From NCBI RefSeq assembly GCF_009938225.1, contig NZ_AP019657.1:1550001-1614000 (forward strand): 64,000 nt of DNA, given 5' to 3'. A program made the position numbers and the translations under genes. The notes beneath the pieces are model-generated. The model saw only the letters and a list, made by a program, of their open reading frames with translations, was not told the origin of the DNA and did not search any database. Positions within the stretch are counted from its first letter, which is position 1; each line of letters begins with the position of its first letter. Shown here one piece after another: positions 48,350 through 56,680 of this stretch. Source of the DNA: Vibrio ponticus (lineage in GTDB: Bacteria > Pseudomonadota > Gammaproteobacteria > Enterobacterales > Vibrionaceae).

Positions 48350-48376
48350 AGCGCAAGACACCTCGTCTTTTGCGCT
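48350..48376 (+). promoter_or_regulatory. Leader hairpin before the FAD-enzyme gene
   Basis: AGCGCAAGAC, loop ACCTC, GTCTTTTGCGCT: nearly perfect stem with a two-base bulge, 28 bases before the start codon and downstream of the candidate promoter. It is not followed by a T-run, so an RNA-stability or translational role is more likely than termination. Confidence 0.5.
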
Positions 48377-48404
48377 AAGACACCATAAACAACGAGACAT
48401 CAAC

Positions 48405-50024
48405 ATGATACGTTTAAATGAAATCAAGCTTCCTCTTGATCACGAGGAAGGCGCACTGCTTGACGCTATTTCAGAAAAGCTTGGCATTAATGCTGAGCAA
48501 GTTATCTCTTTCAATGTATTTAAACGTGGCTACGATGCTCGTAAGAAAACTAACATTCACCTTATCTATACGCTAGATGTGATTGTTGAGGGCGATGAAA
48601 GTGCCCTATTAGAGAAATTCACCAAAGACCCGCATGTACGCCAAACGCCAGATATGGAATACAAGTTTGTCGCGAAAGCACCTGAGAATCTAACTGAGCG
48701 CCCTGTTGTGATTGGTTTTGGTCCTTGTGGTCTATTCGCGGGTCTTATACTTGCACAAATGGGCTTTAACCCAATTATCGTTGAACGTGGTAAAGAAGTA
48801 CGTGAGCGTACTAAAGATACCTTCGGCTTCTGGCGTAAACGCACGCTTAACCCTGAGTCAAACGTACAATTTGGTGAAGGTGGCGCTGGTACTTTCTCTG
48901 ACGGTAAGCTCTACAGCCAAGTTAAAGATCCAAACTTCTACGGTCGTAAGGTAATCACTGAGTTTGTTGCCGCTGGCGCACCGGAAGAGATCCTATACGT
49001 AAGTAAGCCGCACATCGGTACCTTTAAACTGGTAACTATGATTGAAAAAATGCGCGCTAAAATCCTAGAACTTGGCGGCGAAATTCGTTTTAGCACGCGT
49101 GTTGACGACATCCACATGGATGGCGAGCAAATTACTGGCGTGACACTGTCAAACGGCGAAGAAATCAAATCTCGTCATGTTGTGCTCGCAGTTGGTCACA
49201 GCGCACGTGACACCTTTGAAATGCTGAACGACCGTGGCGTTTATATGGAAGCAAAACCTTTCTCGGTTGGTTTCCGTATTGAACACAAACAATCCATGAT
49301 CGATGAAGCTCGCTTCGGTCCTAATGCTGGTCACCCTCTTCTAGGCGCGGCAGACTACAAACTTGTGCACCACTGTAAAAATGGTCGCACGGTATACAGC
49401 TTCTGTATGTGTCCGGGTGGTACCGTGGTTGCGGCGACGTCAGAAGAAGGCCGTGTAGTAACAAACGGTATGAGCCAGTACTCTCGTGCTGAACGTAACG
49501 CAAACAGCGCTATCGTAGTGGGTATTTCTCCAGAAGTGGATTACCCTGGGGATCCGCTGGCAGGTATTCGTTTCCAACGTGAACTTGAATCAAATGCTTA
49601 CCTACTGGGCGGCGAAAACTATGACGCACCAGCACAGAAAATCGGTGACTTCCTAAAAGGTCGCGATCCAAGTGCAATTGGTGACGTTGAGCCTTCATTT
49701 ACTCCAGGTATCAAGCTAACGGACCTATCAAAAGCACTACCACCATTTGCTATTGAAGCAATCCGTGAAGCAATTCCAGCGTTTGATCGCAAGATCAAAG
49801 GTTTTGCGAGTGAAGACGGTCTATTGACTGGCGTAGAGACGCGTACCTCTTCACCTGTATGTATCAAACGTGGTAAAGATTTCCAAAGCGTTAACCTAAA
49901 AGGCTTCTTCCCAGCGGGTGAAGGTGCGGGTTACGCAGGTGGTATCCTATCTGCTGGTATCGATGGTATTAAAGTTGCAGAAGCCGTTGCTCGCGATATC
50001 ATGGCGCAGCTAGAAGACGCGTAA
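48405..50024 (+). CDS. NAD(P)/FAD-dependent oxidoreductase, COG2509 type
   Basis: A 539-residue flavoprotein of the uncharacterised FAD-dependent dehydrogenase group. An N-terminal domain of about 90 residues is followed by the dinucleotide fold VVIGFGPCGLFAGL, then VQFGEGGAGTFSDGKL, which binds FAD, and a C-terminal GEGAGYAGGILSAGIDG. Codon use is biased towards highly expressed genes. Substrate unknown. ATG at 48405 follows ACGAGACATCAAC. It has its own promoter and a terminator, so it is monocistronic. Confidence 0.85.
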   Translation: MIRLNEIKLPLDHEEGALLDAISEKLGINAEQVISFNVFKRGYDARKKTNIHLIYTLDVIVEGDESALLEKFTKDPHVRQTPDMEYKFVAKAPENLTERPVVIGFGPCGLFAGLILAQMGFNPIIVERGKEVRERTKDTFGFWRKRTLNPESNVQFGEGGAGTFSDGKLYSQVKDPNFYGRKVITEFVAAGAPEEILYVSKPHIGTFKLVTMIEKMRAKILELGGEIRFSTRVDDIHMDGEQITGVTLSNGEEIKSRHVVLAVGHSARDTFEMLNDRGVYMEAKPFSVGFRIEHKQSMIDEARFGPNAGHPLLGAADYKLVHHCKNGRTVYSFCMCPGGTVVAATSEEGRVVTNGMSQYSRAERNANSAIVVGISPEVDYPGDPLAGIRFQRELESNAYLLGGENYDAPAQKIGDFLKGRDPSAIGDVEPSFTPGIKLTDLSKALPPFAIEAIREAIPAFDRKIKGFASEDGLLTGVETRTSSPVCIKRGKDFQSVNLKGFFPAGEGAGYAGGILSAGIDGIKVAEAVARDIMAQLEDA

Positions 50025-50050
50025 GCACACACTCTCTAAATTCCAGTTTC

Positions 50051-50079
50051 AAGCCAGCTTATTCAAGCTGGCTTTTTTA
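50051..50079 (+). terminator. Terminator after the FAD-enzyme gene
   Basis: AAGCCAGCTT, loop ATTC, AAGCTGGCTT then TTTTATT: a 10-bp perfect stem with a T-run. Confidence 0.92.
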
Positions 50080-50259
50080 TTGCGGTTATGTTGACTCAAT
50101 CAGTCATCTTGATACCTTAGAAAAGACAATGACCATTTTTTAGACTATCAAACTAAGATAATCATCATCGCACGACCCCATATACCTATCAAAATGCGCG
50201 AATGGATATGCGTCTAAGTAATCAAACAGTTACGCTTAACTGATAAGCAAGGAAGAATA

Positions 50260-50727
50260 ATGACTATCACCATTCGAGAAGCAACCATTGAGGATGCCGA
50301 GCAAATCAGCAACCTGATTGTCCCTCTCACACAAAAATTTGTATGTCCTACGTGGGACGAAAGCGTTCATCATATCGTGCTTAACTCGATGTCTGCCGAT
50401 AAAATCGCTGAGTATATTGCTAACAACTACTATTATTTAGTGGTTGAAGATCAAAATCAGCAACTCATTGCCGTGGGTGGCATTCGTGATTTTTCCCATC
50501 TTTATCATTTGTTCGTTAAAGAGGATCATCAAGGGCAAGGTTTATCGAGCCAACTATGGCAACTACTGATGTCGAAAGCATTAGAAAATGGCAATCCAGG
50601 CTCGTTTACCGTTAATTCAGCACTCAACGCGGAAGAGGTTTATACTCGTTTCGGTTTTAAACGCATTGACGGAGTGCGTAATCACAAAGGAATGGTTGAT
50701 GTACCAATGGCAATGACCATAGGGTAA
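50260..50727 (+). CDS. GNAT-family N-acetyltransferase
   Basis: A 155-residue acetyltransferase with the GNAT fold. The CoA-binding segment is LYHLFVKEDHQGQGLSSQLW (Q-x-x-G-x-G form, here QGQGLS), and the last strand YTRFGFKRIDGV is normal. Substrate unknown. The start ATG has GGAAGAATA upstream. The isochorismatase-like gene follows after 30 bases in the same direction, so both may share a transcript. Confidence 0.82.
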   Translation: MTITIREATIEDAEQISNLIVPLTQKFVCPTWDESVHHIVLNSMSADKIAEYIANNYYYLVVEDQNQQLIAVGGIRDFSHLYHLFVKEDHQGQGLSSQLWQLLMSKALENGNPGSFTVNSALNAEEVYTRFGFKRIDGVRNHKGMVDVPMAMTIG

Positions 50728-50757
50728 CCCTATGCAGTAAAGCTAAAAGGAATCACT

Positions 50758-51297
50758 ATGCTCAATAAGGAAGACACTGGTTTAATCGTCGTCGACATTC
50801 AAGGTAAATTAGCTAGCTTGGTCGATGACAGTGAAACACTGATTGAAAACTGCGGTAAACTCATTCAAGGTGCGCAAGCTTTGGGACTGCCCATTATCTG
50901 GCTAGAGCAAAACCCAGATAAGCTTGGAGCAACCGTTGATAGTCTTGCTGAATTGATGGGTGAACTGACACCAATCAGCAAATTCACCTTTGATGGCTGC
51001 AGTGAGATTGAATTCAAGCACGCGCTGAACGAAGCGCAAAAGCACTCATGGCTTATCTGTGGTATTGAAACACATATCTGCGTTTACCAAACCGCGACCC
51101 ATCTCGCTAACCTACACTTTGATATCCACGTGGTCAGTGATTGCGTCTCATCAAGAGACGTACGTAACAAAGAACTCGCCTTAACCAAATTTTCCCGAGA
51201 GAATGTCAAAGTGACCGGGCTGGAAATGTGTCTGTATGAACTGGTGAAAGATTGTCGAGCGCCGGAATTTAAACAAATTCTGTCATTGATCAAATAG
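50758..51297 (+). CDS. Isochorismatase-like cysteine hydrolase
   Basis: A 179-residue member of the isochorismatase-like hydrolase fold. The catalytic triad is Asp13 (VVDIQGKL), Lys75 (ISKFTFDG) and Cys108 (GIETHICVYQTA), with the cis-peptide region GIETH preceding the Cys. Possible roles include nicotinamidase-like or other small-amide hydrolysis; substrate unknown. ATG follows AAAGGAATCACT. It ends just before a repeat-bearing hairpin. Confidence 0.87.
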   Translation: MLNKEDTGLIVVDIQGKLASLVDDSETLIENCGKLIQGAQALGLPIIWLEQNPDKLGATVDSLAELMGELTPISKFTFDGCSEIEFKHALNEAQKHSWLICGIETHICVYQTATHLANLHFDIHVVSDCVSSRDVRNKELALTKFSRENVKVTGLEMCLYELVKDCRAPEFKQILSLIK

Positions 51298-51307
51298 TTC
51301 AACTGAC

Positions 51308-51348
51308 CGCGCTAAGCACTTAGCACTTAGCACTTAGCACTTAGCGCG
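51308..51348 (+). terminator. Terminator-like hairpin containing a 7-bp tandem repeat
   Basis: CGCGCTAAG (51308-51316) pairs perfectly with CTTAGCGCG (51340-51348). The loop between holds four copies of AGCACTT (51315-51342). One copy alone would give the simple palindrome GCTAAG-CA-CTTAGC, so slippage seems to have expanded the loop. The downstream bases ACTTTATCT are only partly T-rich. Confidence 0.65.
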
Positions 51349-51380
51349 ACTTTATCTAGATTAGCTCAGCTCTCAACGTG

Positions 51381-51551
51381 TCACTGCTTCTCGAACGTGC
51401 CAAGAACTTTTATCACTCCCGACATCGCTTGGTTTACATCCATCTTTTGAGTCGAGCTTTGCATCGATTCGGTACTCTTTCGTAGGCGCTCACGCAGTTC
51501 CTGTAACTCTCTTTGAGTGTCATTCAATAGTTCTGGGGTTGTTTTGTTCAT
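51381..51551 (-). CDS. Small hydrophilic protein, 56 residues
   Basis: A short frame, MNKTTPELLNDTQRELQE..., that reads as an amphipathic helix (RELQELRERLRKSTESMQ), probably coiled-coil. TTGGAAAA before the ATG is a modest ribosome site. It is divergent from the LysR gene, which starts 96 bases away, so the two may share a promoter region. No family is recognised; it could be spurious. Confidence 0.5.
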   Translation of the reverse strand: MNKTTPELLNDTQRELQELRERLRKSTESMQSSTQKMDVNQAMSGVIKVLGTFEKQ

Positions 51552-51646
51552 TTTTTCCAATCAGTAGAAATCTTTTGAACTGCGATTATCATCTAAATAT
51601 GATATCCAACATAGTTATCTTCCATCTGATTTTTAGATAGTTAAAT

Positions 51647-52510
51647 ATGTTTAACCTCCAGCAACTAGAAACCTTGGTTTTATGCGTTGAGTGCGGATCA
51701 TTTTCTGCAGCTGCACGCAAACTAGGTAAAGCACAGTCAGCAGTGAGTACCGCCATCTCTAACCTAGAAATTGATGCTGGCATTCTCATCTTCGATCGCT
51801 CATCGAGAATTCCAGTACTCACTGAGCAAGGTCAGCATTTGTACACTCGAGCTTGCGCCTTACTGGAGCATGCTCAAAGTATCACTAATATGCTTCACTC
51901 ATTTAACTCTGGAGTTGAGGCTAAACTGACCATCGCGGTTAACTACGTTCTGTTAACACCAAACTTCTATAAGATGTTGGGAGAGTTTTCTACGCAATTT
52001 CCAGATACTGAGTTAAGTCTTAGGGTTACCGACAATGATAACGTTGCATTGCTAGTGGCAAGCAACGCAGCAGATATCGGTTTCATGATATGGGGAACGA
52101 CTTACCCTGCTGGAATTAACGTTGGATTAGTTGGTCACTTGCCTTTTTCCGTTGCAGTCCACCAATCACATCCTCTAATACATGAAGACGTCAAAGTGTT
52201 TGAACAGGTCAAACGCTATCGTCAAATCGTATTGAATGACAAACATTGCCACTATAGCAATGCTTTCTCACCGCGAGTCACCTATGTTAATCATTTAGAA
52301 TCTGCTGTTGAGTTGCTCAGAGTAGATAACAATTGGCTGCTTATACCAAACCATGTCATCGACAAATATCATGATATAGAAAGGCTAGAATTACCGGATG
52401 AAGAATGTGATTGCTTGATTCAAATCGACAGAGTTATAGGCAAAGAAAAGCATATCGGAATTGCACTAGAATGGCTAAAATACCAAAGCATTAGTTGCTA
52501 CAAGAATTAA
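51647..52510 (+). CDS. LysR-family transcriptional regulator
   Basis: A 287-residue LTTR. The N-terminal winged helix-turn-helix reads LETLVLCVECGSFSAAARKL, then KAQSAVSTAISNLEIDAGILIFDRS, and a LysR substrate-binding domain follows. Effector unknown. LysR regulators often control the divergent neighbour; here that is the small 56-residue frame. An in-frame GTG/ATG alternative is not evident, and the ATG at 51647 fits the family start (MFNLQQLETL). Confidence 0.87.
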   Translation: MFNLQQLETLVLCVECGSFSAAARKLGKAQSAVSTAISNLEIDAGILIFDRSSRIPVLTEQGQHLYTRACALLEHAQSITNMLHSFNSGVEAKLTIAVNYVLLTPNFYKMLGEFSTQFPDTELSLRVTDNDNVALLVASNAADIGFMIWGTTYPAGINVGLVGHLPFSVAVHQSHPLIHEDVKVFEQVKRYRQIVLNDKHCHYSNAFSPRVTYVNHLESAVELLRVDNNWLLIPNHVIDKYHDIERLELPDEECDCLIQIDRVIGKEKHIGIALEWLKYQSISCYKN

Positions 52511-52628
52511 GCAAGTTTTCATTACTTTCGTTATTAATCACTTTATTTATCGTTAGAATAGATTTATTTGATTGATAAAATGTGATCAAGCTCTAAACTT
52601 GTGCCTCACCAAAATAATATGAATACAT

Positions 52629-53930
52629 ATGAGCAATAGCATAAAGCGCACCTATACACGGCATTTTTTGCCATTAATGAAGCTGCTAGCGGTAACTATG
52701 GTTATCGTGGCTTTTTCGTATGCGCTTTATAATGCTTTTTTATTAAAGCAATTGTCTAAAGGTATTGTGAGTGACTTCAATCAGATTTACTCCATTAGCC
52801 GCCGCTTCGCACAATATTACAACAACACCGATACGACCTTTCTAACCAAAGGAACTCATGTCCGTAATGGTGTGAGTATTATGGTCTCCAAAGATACCGA
52901 CGTGAAAGTACTCTCAACGGGTATCAATAAACTGCGCGCACAGCTAGAAACCATCGCACCTGATCACGTCTGGACGGTGGCGATTTTTGAACATCCAGCC
53001 ACTTATGGGCACTTTGACCCGTTGCGTCAACCTTATGCTCAAAGATATAGCCAATATAAAGCCAACGATGTGATGACGCGGATCGTCGATACTGAGCGTT
53101 TAGAAAACACCTTTGACCAATTTTACGGCTGTAATATTAAGCTATCTGAGCCCTATCCTGAGCCAGGTACTAATGAGCTAGTTCGCACCGTTTATTACCC
53201 TGTTTACAATGAACGTAAATTAGATGCGCTGCTGGCTGTCGATATTAAAAACAGCTTTATTGATTACAAAATTGCTCAGTTCAACCGAGAATTCTTTACC
53301 ACCGCCGACACCATGGAACACTGGTTTTCATTCCGTGTTCCAGTAGAAATTTCTTGTACTGATGCCAACACCGTCTATGTAGGCTTTGGTGCACAAGAAA
53401 TTTTTGAGCGGATCTTAATCCCATCGATCCTTATTGCGCTATTTGGGCACATGTTAAGGGTCATTTATCTGCACAATAAACAGCGGTTATATACTGACAG
53501 AATGACCGGCTTCTATCGTCGTGACTTCTACGAACCAAGGTTAAAGAAACTACAAAAAATCTCTATGCTGATCATTGATATCGATTTCTTTAAATCAATC
53601 AATGATACCTTCGGTCACAAAATGGGCGATGATGTAATTACCGAAGTCACTCGCCGTATTGCAAAACAGATTCGCGCCAGCGATGTCGCAATTCGCTGGG
53701 GCGGTGAAGAATTTATTATCTTGTTCAAACATATGGATGAGGCAGTCTTAATAGAAAAAGCTGAAGCCATTCGCCGCTGTGTGGTCGAACAAAAAATCGC
53801 TGACCTTAACGTCACTATCTCTATTGGTGGCGTTCATTTGGAAAAAGGTACTTTTGCACAAGCCTACCGTATTGCCGATAAGGCGCTATATACGTCTAAA
53901 GAAAATGGACGTAACCAAGTCACTATTTGA
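52629..53930 (+). CDS. Membrane diguanylate cyclase (GGDEF)
   Basis: A 433-residue cyclase. Membrane helix at about 15-35, a periplasmic sensory region of about 215 residues, second helix at about 257-280 (ILIPSILIALFGHMLRVIYL), then GGDEF with GGEEF at 358-362. An I-site RASD lies five residues before it, so feedback inhibition is possible. It converges on the three-gene phosphorelay cluster on the other strand; whether the two share a circuit is only suggested by proximity. Confidence 0.92.
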   Translation: MSNSIKRTYTRHFLPLMKLLAVTMVIVAFSYALYNAFLLKQLSKGIVSDFNQIYSISRRFAQYYNNTDTTFLTKGTHVRNGVSIMVSKDTDVKVLSTGINKLRAQLETIAPDHVWTVAIFEHPATYGHFDPLRQPYAQRYSQYKANDVMTRIVDTERLENTFDQFYGCNIKLSEPYPEPGTNELVRTVYYPVYNERKLDALLAVDIKNSFIDYKIAQFNREFFTTADTMEHWFSFRVPVEISCTDANTVYVGFGAQEIFERILIPSILIALFGHMLRVIYLHNKQRLYTDRMTGFYRRDFYEPRLKKLQKISMLIIDIDFFKSINDTFGHKMGDDVITEVTRRIAKQIRASDVAIRWGGEEFIILFKHMDEAVLIEKAEAIRRCVVEQKIADLNVTISIGGVHLEKGTFAQAYRIADKALYTSKENGRNQVTI

Positions 53931-53953
53931 TATCGTTAAAGCTTTCTTTATCT

Positions 53954-53976
53954 AGCGCAGCCGACATAGCTGCGCT
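53954..53976. terminator. Hairpin between the cyclase and the phosphorelay operon
   Basis: AGCGCAGC, loop CGACATA, GCTGCGCT then TGTG. T-run weak; probable shared terminator. Confidence 0.6.
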
Positions 53977-53992
53977 TGTGTCATGCTTACAG

Positions 53993-55516
53993 TTAATCAG
54001 ATGCAGATAAAATCAGCGTAATTGCCGTCGCTTGCTCTTCAACATCCAACCTAATCTCTCCACCTTGAGCCTCTACGCATAGCTTGGCTGAATAGCAACC
54101 GAGTCCTTTCCCTGAGCTTTTTCCTGCGGTCACAAACTTGTCAAAGAAACGGTCTCTAAGTGTTTCTGGTACTGAGCCTTGATTGGTGATTTTAATCACT
54201 AACTGCTGCTCCTCACGACATGAGGTAACCGAGATAGTCGACTGTGGAGGTGCCGCTTCAATCGCATTAGTCAGCAAGTTGCTTAACATGGTATAGCTTA
54301 ACAACTCATCACCTTGGAATTGATGCGCAGGGTCGATATCTAACTGAAACTCAACCTGCTTCTGCTTGGCGTTAGCCTGATAACTTGCTATCACCTGCTG
54401 TACCGTACTATTTAAAATCACAACAGATAAATTCGGTTGGTAATCGCCTCGCTCTAGCTCAAGCAAAACGCTGTAGTTATCAATCATATCGACCAGTTTG
54501 CTCGAGCTCTCCTTCAATAGTTGAGTTTCGTCACTGTCACTCATCTGCGCCATTAAAGTGCTGTGTAGAGCCGTTAGCGGGCTTCGAAAATCGTGAAAGA
54601 AAGTTTGTAGAGCTTCATCATGATGACGTGCCGAATCAATAAGATTATCGATTTGTTGTGAAAGCTTCTCTCTTTGAATTACTGAATTAACGTGTGTTTC
54701 GACGCGTGCTAAGACTATCTCTGGGATCACCGGTTTTTGAATGTAGTCCACCGCTCCCAGCTTAAGCCCTTTGACCACATCATCAGTTTGCGACAATGCG
54801 GAAACAAAAATAATCGGAATGAACTCTGTTTGCGGGTTGGATTTCAACGCCTGGCAAACCGCTAGACCGTCCATTTCTGGCATCATGATATCAAGCAGTA
54901 TCAAGTCTGGCTTGTCCGACTTGCCGCAAATATCAATGGCTTGCTGACCACTGCGGCACACTTTGATTTTGTAGGTCTCTTTTAGTACCTCACCCAATAC
55001 TTGTAAATTAGACGGCTCGTCATCAACCACCAAAATGGTGCGTTTGCTCGGTGGCGCTTCTACTTGAGCGCTATCTGATCTCTGAGCTAAATGGCTTTTA
55101 ATCGGTGAAACGAATGCTTTGTGGACTCTCTCGGCTAACGTCACACGCGAAAATGGTTTAACCAGATACTCCGACACGCCTGCTTCGATCGCTTGAACCA
55201 CATCGCTTTGATGCAAATTACCAGTTAACATAACAAAAGGAACATTGGCATGTGTTTTAGATTGACGGACATGTTTAAGTAAAGCTAAGCCATCCATCTT
55301 CGGCATTTTCCAGTCAGAAATGATGATATCAACCTGGTTGTGTTGTAAGTATTTTGCGGCTTCCTGTCCATCACGAGCCTGAAAAATCGTTTTAAATCCT
55401 AACTGTTCACATGCGCTGCTCAAGGCACGAGTGATCGCCTCAAAGTCATCGGCAATCAATACTGACATGTCTTTATAAGGAGAATCGTAGTTTACTCGCT
55501 TAAAACTGCTGTCCAT
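53993..55516 (-). CDS. Double-receiver histidine kinase
   Basis: A 507-residue cytosolic protein with two N-terminal receivers, Asp68 (IISDWKMPKMDG) and Asp209 (LILLDIMMPEMDG), followed by a HisKA-like segment with His308 (FFHDFRSPLTAL) and a HATPase_c domain with SSGKGLGCYSAKLC as its lid region. The kinase H-box reads HDFRSPLT, matching kinases whose partners are hybrid proteins. It is the last gene of a three-gene operon, 13 bases after the HD-GYP gene. It may receive phosphate from the large hybrid kinase and feed it back or onwards. Confidence 0.86.
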   Translation of the reverse strand: MDSSFKRVNYDSPYKDMSVLIADDFEAITRALSSACEQLGFKTIFQARDGQEAAKYLQHNQVDIIISDWKMPKMDGLALLKHVRQSKTHANVPFVMLTGNLHQSDVVQAIEAGVSEYLVKPFSRVTLAERVHKAFVSPIKSHLAQRSDSAQVEAPPSKRTILVVDDEPSNLQVLGEVLKETYKIKVCRSGQQAIDICGKSDKPDLILLDIMMPEMDGLAVCQALKSNPQTEFIPIIFVSALSQTDDVVKGLKLGAVDYIQKPVIPEIVLARVETHVNSVIQREKLSQQIDNLIDSARHHDEALQTFFHDFRSPLTALHSTLMAQMSDSDETQLLKESSSKLVDMIDNYSVLLELERGDYQPNLSVVILNSTVQQVIASYQANAKQKQVEFQLDIDPAHQFQGDELLSYTMLSNLLTNAIEAAPPQSTISVTSCREEQQLVIKITNQGSVPETLRDRFFDKFVTAGKSSGKGLGCYSAKLCVEAQGGEIRLDVEEQATAITLILSASD

Positions 55517-55528
55517 TTTCGTTCTCTC

Positions 55529-56665
55529 CTATTCGACGGTGGCATCGTGGCTGTGCGCGGCTGGTTGAACTTCAACAATATTGTCTTGATAAGCTGTAGC
55601 AATTTCACGAAAACGTTCCGCATTGGCTAGGAATACATCGACTAAAATTGGCTGAAAGTGGCTACCTCGTCCTTCACAAATAATTCTTAATGCTTTTTCA
55701 TGGCTGAAGGCGGGCTTATACACTCGCTGAGAAATGAGCGCGTCGTAGACATCAGCTATCGCCATAATGCGCGCTGACAGAGGAATATCTTCACCAGATA
55801 AGCCCCGTGGGTAACCGGAACCATCCCATTTCTCATGATGGCAATAAGCGATTTCTTTGGCGAACAACAAAAAGTTATCCGCATACCCAAGCGAGCCTTC
55901 TGCAGCACAGATGGCTTGATATCCATATTCAGTATGCTTTTTCATCTCCTCAAACTCATCAACTGTTAGAGGTCCAGGTTTGAGAAGAATGCTATCGACA
56001 ACGCCAACTTTACCAATGTCATGTAATGGCGCAGATTTTGCCATCGCAGTTATCACTTCTGGCTGTAGATAATCGCGAAACGACTCGAGTTTGGCGAGCT
56101 GCTGCGCCATCAATTCGACGTATCCTTGAGTACGACGTATATGATTACCTGTTTCTGGATCGCGCGACTCCGCCAATGCACCCATTGCAACTAGTGCAAC
56201 ATCTTGGAGATCATTGAGCTGCCGGGTTCGTTGCTGAACTTTGTTTTCTAGACAATGATTCTGCTCAGCCAATTGATCAAGCGACGCTTTAAGTAATAGG
56301 TGATTTTTAATCCGCTGTTTTAAGATCGTCGGACAAATAGGCTTAGCGATATAATCCACCGCACCCAAAGCAAGACCGGTCGTTTCATTTACTTCACTCG
56401 ACTTTGCGGTGAGAAAAATCACCGGAATGTCACGAGTCTCAGGATCCCCTTTTAATTGCTCACACACTTGATAACCATTGATGTCTGGCATCATCACGTC
56501 AAGCAAAATCAGGTCCGGCTTACCTTTGGCTAAAATTTTATACGCTACGGCTGCATTGGGCGCAGCTTGGACACGATATTCATCAGACAATATCGATTTA
56601 ACACTATCTAGAATGGTTGGCGTATCGTCGATGGCGAGTATTGTGGTTCGATATTCTAATGGCAT
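55529..56665 (-). CDS. Receiver-HD-GYP response regulator (RpfG-like)
   Basis: A 378-residue response regulator that probably degrades cyclic di-GMP when phosphorylated. The receiver has Asp56 (LILLDVMMPDING), and the HD-GYP domain has His215-Asp216 (PLHDIGKVG) and HHEKWDGSGYP (276-286), all intact. The operon partner upstream is the large hybrid kinase. The arrangement recalls the V. cholerae VC1348-VC1349 pair (from memory). It follows the kinase gene by 15 bases and precedes the double-receiver kinase by 12. Confidence 0.92.
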   Translation of the reverse strand: MPLEYRTTILAIDDTPTILDSVKSILSDEYRVQAAPNAAVAYKILAKGKPDLILLDVMMPDINGYQVCEQLKGDPETRDIPVIFLTAKSSEVNETTGLALGAVDYIAKPICPTILKQRIKNHLLLKASLDQLAEQNHCLENKVQQRTRQLNDLQDVALVAMGALAESRDPETGNHIRRTQGYVELMAQQLAKLESFRDYLQPEVITAMAKSAPLHDIGKVGVVDSILLKPGPLTVDEFEEMKKHTEYGYQAICAAEGSLGYADNFLLFAKEIAYCHHEKWDGSGYPRGLSGEDIPLSARIMAIADVYDALISQRVYKPAFSHEKALRIICEGRGSHFQPILVDVFLANAERFREIATAYQDNIVEVQPAAHSHDATVE

Positions 56666-56680
56666 ACTCTTTCCCCCATT

